A DNA stretch of 13,303 bases from contig DRKE01000025.1 of the NCBI GenBank assembly GCA_011051925.1, positions 1-13,303 of the forward strand, in the 5' to 3' direction. The notes beneath the pieces are model-generated. The model was not told the origin of the DNA. It ran no database searches and was given only the letters and a program-made list of their open reading frames with translations. The position numbers were made by a program, and so were the translations under genes. This DNA is from Deltaproteobacteria bacterium. GTDB lineage: Bacteria > Myxococcota_A > UBA9160 > UBA4427. Numbering within the stretch: the stretch's first letter is position 1; each line of letters begins with the position of its first letter. This document shows positions 1 to 5,287 of the stretch, in pieces.

Positions 1-519
1 CAGGGGGTCCTCTTCGTCGGGCTGATGATCGACGAAGCGGGTGATCCCCATGTGATCGAGTTCAACGTGCGCTTCGGCGATCCGGAGACCCAGCCCCTGA
101 TGGTGCGGATGCAGACGGATCTCCTTCCCCTCCTCGCCGACGCTTCGCGAGGCACGCTCGACGAATCGACCGCGGTCGATTGGGGAGAGGCGGCCGTCTG
201 CGTCGTCCTGGCTTCGGGGGGCTATCCGAGATCCTACGAAACGGGGAAGACGATCGAGGGACTCGACGAACTCGCGGGTGAAGAAGGTCTGGTCGTCTTC
301 CATGCCGGAACCCGGCGCACGGAGTCGGGCGACGGCTTCGAGACGGCGGGAGGACGCGTGCTCGGCGTGACGGCGAGCGGCGTGGATGTTCTCGAGGCAC
401 GCGAGCGCGCCTATCGAGCCGTCGACCGGCTCCATTTCGAGGGCATGCATTTCCGACACGACATCGCCTCCCGTGCCCTCGAGCGTCCGGCTCGGGATCG
501 ACCGGGCGGCGGACCATGA
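1..519 (+). CDS. purD: Phosphoribosylamine-glycine ligase (GAR synthetase), C-terminal part
   Basis: The gene begins before the window, and 172 C-terminal residues are visible. PurD joins glycine to 5-phosphoribosylamine with ATP in the second step of cytosolic purine synthesis. The window opens inside the ATP-grasp catalytic core: a GVLFVGLM stretch is followed by VIEFNVRFGDPETQ, the family's metal/ATP-binding segment (the E and N of EFN and the D of GDPE). The C-terminal domain follows with GGYPRSYETG, a VVFHAGT motif, GGRVLGVTA and a closing YRAV...F.GMHFRHDIASRAL, all in PurD order. The last ten or so residues are a low-conservation tail. Its TGA overlaps the ATG of the next gene (ATGA), so translation is probably coupled to the TsaC-like gene. 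The family assignment is secure. The N-terminal half cannot be judged. Confidence 0.96.
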   Translation, partial: QGVLFVGLMIDEAGDPHVIEFNVRFGDPETQPLMVRMQTDLLPLLADASRGTLDESTAVDWGEAAVCVVLASGGYPRSYETGKTIEGLDELAGEEGLVVFHAGTRRTESGDGFETAGGRVLGVTASGVDVLEARERAYRAVDRLHFEGMHFRHDIASRALERPARDRPGGGP

Positions 520-1217
520 CGATCGGGAGGTCGATCGAGAAGGCCGTCGCACGACTCGCCGCCGACGGCTTCGTCGCCTACCCGACCGAGACGGTCTGGG
601 GCCTGGGCGCCTGCGCCGATCGGCCCGTCGCGATCGAACGCTTGCGGGCCTGGAAGGGGCGTCGGGGGGATTCGCCCCTGGCGGTCCTGGTCGCTTCGGT
701 CGAAGCCGCGATCGATCTCGGTTGTTCCTTCGATCCGACGGCGATGCGCCTGGCGCGAAGCTTCTGGCCGGGCCCCTTGATGTTGATCGTTCCCTGCGCG
801 CGATCGTGGGCGCCGGGGGTGGCTCGCACCGATGGCGCTCTGGGGCTGCGCTGCAGCTCCCATGCCCTGGCCCGTTCGCTCGTGGAAGCCACCGAGGCGG
901 CGGGACTCGGACCCCTGACCACGACCAGCCTGAACCGGAGCGGATCCCCGCCGACGACGCGATCTGCCGAGGCGAGGGCGTTGGCCGCCGCACGTCCGGG
1001 TCGGGACCTGGAGTCGCCCTTCCTGCTTGCTGCCGGGGAGGTCGACGCGGGGGGGGCGGTTCCGAGCAGCATCGTCGATTGTACCGGCGTCGAGCCGCGG
1101 ATCCTTCGGGTCGGCGCCCTCGATCGGGCGGTGCTGGAAGCGGCCTGGATGCATCCGGCCTGTCGCCGACCCGAGGCGACCCCGTCCGACCGGATCGAGG
1201 GGGAGAGGATTCCATGA
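516..1217 (+). CDS. Sua5/YciO/YrdC-family L-threonylcarbamoyladenylate synthase
   Basis: A 233-residue YrdC-domain protein. The family makes threonylcarbamoyl-AMP from threonine, bicarbonate and ATP, the first step of the t6A37 modification of ANN-decoding tRNAs. Visible motifs are YPTETVWGLGA (residues 22-32), a KGR basic motif with a following SPL (47-54), FWPGPLMLIV (83-92), LRCSSH (111-116), TTSLNRSG (136-143, where many members have SAN.SG) and SSIVDCTG...ILRVG (184-200). These cover the usual nucleotide- and threonine-binding parts. The length suits a TsaC-type single-domain protein with a short divergent tail, not the longer Sua5 form with a second domain. The ATG overlaps the purD stop, and the gene's own stop overlaps the next start, placing it inside a coupled operon. 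A YciO-type paralogue of unknown activity is an alternative because no second copy can be checked here. Confidence 0.9.
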   Translation: MTIGRSIEKAVARLAADGFVAYPTETVWGLGACADRPVAIERLRAWKGRRGDSPLAVLVASVEAAIDLGCSFDPTAMRLARSFWPGPLMLIVPCARSWAPGVARTDGALGLRCSSHALARSLVEATEAAGLGPLTTTSLNRSGSPPTTRSAEARALAAARPGRDLESPFLLAAGEVDAGGAVPSSIVDCTGVEPRILRVGALDRAVLEAAWMHPACRRPEATPSDRIEGERIP

Positions 1218-2500
1218 CCGTCGTTCGTCCCTTCCGAGCCCTGCGCTATGACCCTTCGGTCGTCGATCTCTCACGGGTCATCGTGCCCCCCTATGACGTG
1301 ATCGCGGCAGACGAGCGGGGCGCATTCTTCGATCGCGATCCGCACAACGCGATCCGCTTCGAGCTGACCCGGGATGCCGCAGACGAAGCCGATACCGACT
1401 ACCACTGGATCCGGGAGACCCTCGATGCCTGGCGGGCAAGCGGTGTGTTGATCCAGGACGACGAGCCCGGCTACTACGTGATGGGGCAACGCTATTCCGG
1501 GCCCGGCGGCGAGATCCTCGAGCGGATCGGATTCTTCGGAGAGCTGAAGCTCGAGGAATACGAGAGCCGGGTCGTGCGCCCCCATGAGCGGACCCTGGCC
1601 GGGCCGCGGGCGGATCGCCTGAAGCTGCTGCAGGCGGCCGAAGCCAACCTTTCGAGTGTCTTCCTTCTCTATGAGGATCAGGACGATCACCTGGGCCGGC
1701 TTCTCGCCGAAGCGCTCGAGGAGGGCGAAGTCGCGCGTGCCCGGGATCAGGCCGGAGTCGACTATCGACTGGCCCGACTGACCGATCCCGAAAAGATCGC
1801 GCAGCTCCGGGCGTTCCTGGCGGATCGGCCGACCGTGATCGCCGACGGCCATCACCGCTACGAGACCGCCCTCGAATATCGCCGTCAGCGCATCGGGACC
1901 GAGGGGGATGATCCCGACGCCCCCTGGCAGTCGACGGTCGCCTATTTCGCGAATGCCTATGCCCCGGGGACGCTCCTGCTTCCGATCCATCGCGTCGTCC
2001 GGGAAGCGGCTGTGCCGAACGAAGAGGAATGGCGCAAGGCCCTTCCGGAATGGCGGGTCACCCGGCTTCCCGAGGCCGGTCCCGATGGGATCGATGCCCT
2101 CCTCGCCGAACATCTCGCTCCGCTGGCCGGGCTTCCGGCCTTTGTCGCCGATCGCGGAAGAGGGCCCGCGCTCTTGATCCACCGGACCGAAGCGCGAGAG
2201 GGCGAGTTGATGGTGCGGATTCTCGAGGACGAGGTCCTCGGACCGGTGTTCGGTCTCGACGTCGAGGCGATTCGCGGGGGCGCGGTCGGATTTCCCAAGA
2301 GTGCCGTTCGTGCAGCGAGGGAGGTCCGGGAAGGGCAGGGAACGGTCGCGCTCTATCTCGATCCCGTTGCCCCCGAAGACGTCTTTCGCGTGACGGCTGA
2401 AGGCGACGTCATGCCCCAGAAATCGACCTGTTTCCATCCCAAGGTTCCGACGGGCATGGTCTTCCGGGACCATCGAAGCCGAACGACGGGCTCGTCGTGA
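1214..2500 (+). CDS. DUF1015 family protein
   Basis: A 428-residue cytosolic protein covering the full expected length of the DUF1015 family. Motifs run in family order: RPFRALRYDP near the N-terminus with VIVPPYDVI (22-30), HNAIRFELT (44-52), VRPHERTL.GPR.DRL.LL.A (121-141), VIADGHHRYETAL (208-220), ANAYAPGTLLLPIHRVV (246-262) and MPQKSTCFHPKVPTG (400-414). The ADGHHRYET segment is the most conserved and looks like an active-site or ligand-binding loop. No signal peptide or membrane segment is seen. The reading frame is open upstream to about 386, but homology starts at the ATG at 1214, which overlaps the preceding stop (ATGA), so that start is chosen. Biochemical function is not established from this sequence. 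I recall, without being able to check, proposals that some DUF1015 proteins are distant ParB-like free-serine kinases. The family call is strong and the function is open. Confidence 0.93.
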   Translation: MTVVRPFRALRYDPSVVDLSRVIVPPYDVIAADERGAFFDRDPHNAIRFELTRDAADEADTDYHWIRETLDAWRASGVLIQDDEPGYYVMGQRYSGPGGEILERIGFFGELKLEEYESRVVRPHERTLAGPRADRLKLLQAAEANLSSVFLLYEDQDDHLGRLLAEALEEGEVARARDQAGVDYRLARLTDPEKIAQLRAFLADRPTVIADGHHRYETALEYRRQRIGTEGDDPDAPWQSTVAYFANAYAPGTLLLPIHRVVREAAVPNEEEWRKALPEWRVTRLPEAGPDGIDALLAEHLAPLAGLPAFVADRGRGPALLIHRTEAREGELMVRILEDEVLGPVFGLDVEAIRGGAVGFPKSAVRAAREVREGQGTVALYLDPVAPEDVFRVTAEGDVMPQKSTCFHPKVPTGMVFRDHRSRTTGSS

Positions 2501-2850
2501 GTCGGCGCCCTGCCCGACGCAAGGGCAGTCCGACCGCGGTGGGTGACCTGATCGGCCGGGTGCTCGGGGAGCTCGGGCTCGAGGGGGTCGCCCGTTCCCA
2601 TGAGATCGGTGAGAAGTGGGAGGAAGTGGTCGGCGCGCAGGTCGCAGCCCATTGTCGGCCACTCGGGCTGCGGGGCGAGGTTCTCGAGATCGAAGTCGAC
2701 AGCCCTGTCTGGTCTCAACAACTGCAGATGAGGAAGCCCGAATTGCTGGCTGCGCTCGGCCGGAACTTCGGTCGGCATGCGCCGCGAGAACTCCGCTTCC
2801 AGGTCGGCTATGCTCGCGGCCGCCGCGGAGCCGGGCGCCGGCTCGAATGA
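2497..2850 (+). CDS. DciA-like protein (DUF721), putative replicative helicase loader
   Basis: A 117-residue protein of the DUF721/DciA family. DciA proteins bind DnaB and help load the replicative helicase in bacteria lacking DnaC or DnaI. The family core is clear: an N-terminal helix (VGDLIGRVLGELGLEG), W41 with EEVVG (WEEVVGAQVAAH), then a beta-rich part with LRGEVLEIEVDSPVWSQQL (58-76) and the closing PELLAALGRNFG...LRFQVG, corresponding to the family's ILxxLNxxLG...IxxIxFRxG pattern. The start is GTG at 2497, overlapping the DUF1015 stop (GTGA), and no better upstream start fits the homology. The basic N-terminus (RRPARRKG) and C-terminus (ARGRRGAGRR) are consistent with nucleic-acid contact, which is inference. 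In many bacteria dciA lies near other replication genes. Here the neighbours are metabolic and tRNA-modification genes. Confidence 0.85.
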   Translation: MSRRPARRKGSPTAVGDLIGRVLGELGLEGVARSHEIGEKWEEVVGAQVAAHCRPLGLRGEVLEIEVDSPVWSQQLQMRKPELLAALGRNFGRHAPRELRFQVGYARGRRGAGRRLE

Positions 2851-2894
2851 GGCGCCGCCGCGCTCGGAGCCGGCCGGGCATCGGGAGAGTCGAG

Positions 2895-3104
2895 ATGGGG
2901 ATGGAAATCGGGAATCGGGCCGAGGCCGCTCCAGCGGAGCCGGGTCGCGTCTGCGATTTCTGCGGGGACCGCGTCCCGGCCGTCCGGCGGGTCGCGCTCG
3001 ACCGGGAATACGACCGCCTCCAGAAAGCCCACCGGGAACGCTACGCCTGCTCGAGCTGCTTCGAAAAGAAGGAGAAACAGCGTCTGGGCCTCGCCCACCG
3101 TTGA
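2895..3104 (+). CDS. Small four-cysteine zinc-ribbon protein, uncharacterised
   Basis: A 69-residue protein I do not recognise by name. It has two CxxC knuckles, C20-D-F-C23 and C52-S-S-C55, separated by 28 residues rich in Arg, Glu and Tyr, and ends in a basic helix-like segment (FEKKEKQRLG). This is the layout of a treble-clef or zinc-ribbon metal-binding domain, often used for RNA, DNA or protein contact. The ATG at 2895 is preceded by GGGAGAG about six bases upstream. A second in-frame ATG at 2901 is possible. The gap from the dciA-like stop is 44 nt on the same strand, so it is probably the last gene of that operon. The short length makes chance coding a concern, but the paired cysteines, the Shine-Dalgarno-like site and the operon position favour a real gene. 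Function is unknown. Confidence 0.7.
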   Translation: MGMEIGNRAEAAPAEPGRVCDFCGDRVPAVRRVALDREYDRLQKAHRERYACSSCFEKKEKQRLGLAHR

Positions 3105-3115
3105 CCGGTGCGGGC
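3093..3115 (+). terminator. Weak hairpin at the end of the zinc-ribbon gene
   Basis: CACCG (3096-3100) and CGGTG (3106-3110) form a perfect five-pair stem over a TTGAC loop, with flanking GCCC/GGGC able to extend it across a bulge. Only a TTT follows (3118-3120), so a classical intrinsic terminator is not shown. The loop is also the -35 of the promoter proposed next, so the two readings compete or are combined. Low confidence. Confidence 0.25.
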
Positions 3116-3129
3116 GATTTCCCTAGATT
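3101..3129 (+). promoter_or_regulatory. Candidate sigma-70-type promoter for the rpsP operon
   Basis: TTGACC (3101-3106) matches the -35 consensus at 5 of 6 bases. TAGATT (3124-3129) matches the -10 at 4 of 6, and the spacer is exactly 17 bp. It lies at the end of the zinc-ribbon gene, just before the first long non-coding stretch on the plus strand, where a new transcript for rpsP-khpA-rimM-trmD-rplS is expected. Transcription from here would give a leader of roughly 270 nt. The match is by inspection only. Confidence 0.5.
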
Positions 3130-3403
3130 GCGCGGCTGCCTGGAACTCCGGGACGAGAGCCGGCCCCCGCCCGGCCCCCGATCCACCCGAACGGGTCATC
3201 GCAGGTCGCCGGCAGATCGCCCGACGAGCAGGGCAGGCGACCAGGGCGGGATCACGGGATAGGCAGCGCAGGATAAGGCAGCGCAGGATAGGCAGACAGG
3301 GCAGGAACAGGCAGACAGGTCGCCGCAGTCGGAGCAGGCGGCCGCAGCCGGAAGAATCCGGAAGAAAACCAGCAGGGACAGAAGGCGAGAGGTCGCGAAG
3401 GAC
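3105..3403 (+). other. Non-coding leader region upstream of rpsP
   Basis: This 299-base stretch has no credible plus-strand gene. It contains the candidate promoter at its left end, a C-rich block (about 3160-3190), three short tandem repeats (3257-3300), and a purine-rich 3' part leading to the rpsP start. GGTCGCC occurs at 3204-3210 and 3318-3324, and GGTCGC at 3391-3396. A single complementary GGCGACC lies at 3236-3242, so mutually exclusive stems are possible, one of which would cover the rpsP ribosome-binding region. This is structure seen by pairing only and could be chance in G+C-rich DNA. A minus-strand open frame crossing the stretch is discussed under findings. Confidence 0.6.
3257..3319 (+). 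repeat. Short tandem repeat array in the rpsP leader
   Basis: Three tandem units of 14-15 bases follow one another: GGATAGGCAGCGCA (3257-3270), GGATAAGGCAGCGCA (3271-3285, one A inserted) and GGATAGGCAGACAGG (3286-3300). The last ten bases of the third unit, GGCAGACAGG, recur at 3310-3319. The unit length is not a multiple of three throughout, which fits non-coding DNA. It may be a slippage-prone tract or a repeated RNA element. I know of no named family for it. Confidence 0.8.
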
Positions 3404-3673
3404 ATGGTCAAGATTCGGATGATGCGCATGGGCTCGAAGAAACGCCCCTTCTACCGCGTGATGGCGATCGACGAGCGGAAGCAGCGCGATGGGCGTCCCC
3501 TCGAGTTCCTGGGAACCTACGATCCGCGCCTCGATCCGCCGGCGGTCAAGCTGGACCTCGAAGGCATCGACGGTTGGATCGGCAAAGGCGCGCAGATGTC
3601 CGATACGGTCCGGAGCCTCGTGAACGGGGTCCGCCGTGGTTCGGGTGCGGCGGAGGCTTCGACGAATGGCTGA
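3404..3673 (+). CDS. rpsP: 30S ribosomal protein S16
   Basis: An 89-residue protein with the typical S16 start (MVKIRMMRMGSKKRPFYRVMAIDERKQRDGRPLEFLGTYDP) and the WIGKGAQMSDTVRSLV segment that matches the family's W...GAQP(S/T)DTV.. motif. It is a structural protein of the small subunit that stabilises the 16S rRNA 5' domain. Length is normal, with a short C-terminal tail. AGAGG at 3388-3392 lies 11 bases before the ATG and AAGGA immediately before it, so the best Shine-Dalgarno spacing is not obvious. It is the first gene of the rpsP-khpA-rimM-trmD-rplS unit. The next gene's start lies inside its last codons. The repeat-bearing leader upstream suggests possible post-transcriptional control, which is inference. 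Confidence 0.97.
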   Translation: MVKIRMMRMGSKKRPFYRVMAIDERKQRDGRPLEFLGTYDPRLDPPAVKLDLEGIDGWIGKGAQMSDTVRSLVNGVRRGSGAAEASTNG

Positions 3674-3905
3674 GCGGGGCGACGACTCGGCGGATCTGAT
3701 CGAATACCTGGCCAAGGCCATCGTGAGCCAGCCGGAAGAAGTGAATGTGATCATCGAGGGCGATGGCGAGCTGATCGAGCTGGAAACGGCCGATGACGAT
3801 CGGGGTCGGGTGATCGGACGCCAGGGGCGTGTCGCGAAGGCGCTCCGGGCGATCCTGAACGCGACGGCCGACGGCGAAGGCTGTCGACTCGATATCGTCG
3901 ACTGA
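3666..3905 (+). CDS. khpA: KH-domain RNA-binding protein KhpA
   Basis: A 79-residue single-KH-domain protein of the KhpA/YlqC family. It begins with the family pattern LIEYLAKAIVSQPEEVNV and has the RNA-binding GxxG loop as GRQG (residues 50-53) within RGRVIGRQGRVAKALRAIL. KhpA proteins bind RNA, often as a heterodimer with KhpB/Jag, and affect cell division and sRNA stability in some bacteria. The position between rpsP and rimM is the common arrangement outside the enterics. The frame is open upstream to 3636, but family alignment starts at the ATG at 3666. That start overlaps the end of rpsP by 8 bases and suggests coupling. Confidence 0.92.
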   Translation: MAERGDDSADLIEYLAKAIVSQPEEVNVIIEGDGELIELETADDDRGRVIGRQGRVAKALRAILNATADGEGCRLDIVD

Positions 3906-3977
3906 ACCGGATCGGCTCTCCTCCGGCCGCCAGGGGGTCCGGACGCCGGTCCAGGCGTGCGGGGTGGCGGATCCGAC

Positions 3978-4514
3978 ATGAATCCCATCCAACAACGAAT
4001 CGTGCTCGGTGAGATCACCGGGGCGCATGGCCTCGAAGGCGAGGTCCGTGTGCGGATCGCAGGTGACGGTCCGGAGCCGCTGCTGGCGGCGACTTCGGTC
4101 TGGCTCGGCACGAGCGCGATGGATCCGGAAGCCCGCCGCTATCCCGTCCGGGGCTGTGGGCTGGGCCGCCGGGGTGAGGTCCGATTGCGATTCGAAGGCA
4201 TCACGGGACGCGAAGCGGTTCGGGACCTCGTCGGACTGCTCGTGACGGCACCGGCGAGCCTGTTGCCGCCCCTGCCCGAGGGCGAGTTCTACTGGTACGA
4301 ACTCGTGGGTTGTCGGGTCGAATCCGCGTCGGGAGAGTCGGTCGGCACGGTCCGGGAGATCTGGGAGACAGGGGCCCATGACGTCCTGGTCGTCGAGGAT
4401 GAAGGCGGGCAGCGCAGGCTGGTCCCGACGGCGGCACGCATCATGACCGAAGTCGATCTGGCCGACCGCCGGATCGTCGTGGCCGATCTGCCCGGTCTGC
4501 TCGAACCCGTCTGA
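3978..4514 (+). CDS. rimM: Ribosome maturation factor RimM
   Basis: A 178-residue protein. The N-terminal RimM barrel begins RIVLGEITGAHGLEGEVRV (residues 7-25). The C-terminal PRC-barrel starts at EFYWYELVGCRVES (103-116) and continues through GTVREIWETGAHDVLVV and a closing RRIVVADLPGLL. RimM assists maturation of the 30S head and binds S19. A GTG at 3957 would add seven residues. The ATG at 3978 is preferred because it matches the usual N-terminus and has a G-rich stretch (3961-3970) seven bases upstream. A 72-base gap separates it from khpA, the largest gap in this operon, with no clear promoter in it. trmD follows after nine bases. Confidence 0.94.
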   Translation: MNPIQQRIVLGEITGAHGLEGEVRVRIAGDGPEPLLAATSVWLGTSAMDPEARRYPVRGCGLGRRGEVRLRFEGITGREAVRDLVGLLVTAPASLLPPLPEGEFYWYELVGCRVESASGESVGTVREIWETGAHDVLVVEDEGGQRRLVPTAARIMTEVDLADRRIVVADLPGLLEPV

Positions 4515-4523
4515 GGCGGACCG

Positions 4524-5276
4524 ATGCTCGAGATCGATATTCTCACGATCCATCCTGGTCTTTTCGGCCCCTTTCTCGAGACCGCCTTCGTCGGCATGGC
4601 CCGGACGCAGGGGGCGGTCGCCCTGGGAATCCACGATCTGCGGGACTGGGCGGGGGACCGGCATCGGTCGGTCGATGATTCACCCTACGGCGGAGGCCCG
4701 GGCATGGTGATGACGCCCGACCCGATGGTGCCTGCGATCGAGGACCTGGCGGGCGTGAAGGGGCCCGAGCGCCGGACCCGGGTCATCCATCTTTCACCCC
4801 AGGGAAGACCCCTGGATCAGCGGAAGCTGGCCGCCCTCGCTTCGGGCCCGCCCCTGTTGCTCGTCTGCAGCCGTTTCGAAGGGCTGGACCAGCGGATTCT
4901 CGACCTGGCCGTCGATGAAGAGATCTCGATCGGGGACTATGTCCTGTCCGGCGGGGAGATTCCCGCGATGGTGCTGATCGAGGGGATCGTGCGGCTGCTG
5001 CCGGGGGTTCTCGGCAATCCGCGATCCATCGAAACAGAATCGTTCCAGGGGGGGGATCTTCTGGAAGGACCGCAGTATACTCGGCCGCCGATTTACCGAG
5101 GCCTCTCGGTGCCACAGGTCCTGCGATCGGGCGATCACGCTGCGATCGATGCCTGGCGCCGGAAAAACGCCCACGCCAGAACGAATGAACGACGGCCCGA
5201 GCTGCTCGGACGGGCGGCATCCGCTTCGACTGCGGATCCGGACGAACGGGATCGAACGGGACTCCGGAAAGACTAG
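4524..5276 (+). CDS. trmD: tRNA (guanine37-N1)-methyltransferase TrmD
   Basis: A 250-residue SPOUT methyltransferase that uses S-adenosylmethionine to make m1G37, which prevents frameshifting. Family landmarks are DILTIHPGLF (5-14), the DDSPYGGGPGMV loop (51-62), LSPQGRPLDQ (90-99, part of the knot), VCSRFEGLDQR (114-124), EISIGDYVLSGGE (133-145), LEGPQYTRPPIYRG (180-193) and a C-terminal DAWRRKNAHARTNERRPELL. Catalytic Arg and Asp residues of the linker and C-terminal domain appear to be present (LEGPQYTRP region). One oddity is that the knot motif usually read as CGRYEG is CSRFEG here, with Ser for the first Gly and Phe for Tyr. The last 20 residues are a poorly conserved, charged tail. The 11-base gap to rplS indicates co-transcription. 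Confidence 0.96.
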   Translation: MLEIDILTIHPGLFGPFLETAFVGMARTQGAVALGIHDLRDWAGDRHRSVDDSPYGGGPGMVMTPDPMVPAIEDLAGVKGPERRTRVIHLSPQGRPLDQRKLAALASGPPLLLVCSRFEGLDQRILDLAVDEEISIGDYVLSGGEIPAMVLIEGIVRLLPGVLGNPRSIETESFQGGDLLEGPQYTRPPIYRGLSVPQVLRSGDHAAIDAWRRKNAHARTNERRPELLGRAASASTADPDERDRTGLRKD

Positions 5277-5287
5277 AGGAAAGAACG

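Noticed and set aside
386..1213. Upstream extension of the DUF1015 frame, giving a 704-residue protein
   Set aside because: The added part overlaps purD and the TsaC-like gene in another frame, is Arg/Gly-rich shadow sequence, and DUF1015 similarity starts exactly at the ATG at 1214.
1271..2881. Minus-strand open frame of 536 residues
   Set aside because: It lies opposite the well-recognised DUF1015 and dciA-like genes. Its composition (Arg, Gly, Pro-rich) is that of an antisense shadow in G+C-rich DNA.
3108..3422. Plus-strand 104-residue frame over the rpsP leader
   Set aside because: It is very Arg/Gln-rich because of the tandem repeat, runs into rpsP in another frame, and has no clear ribosome-binding site.
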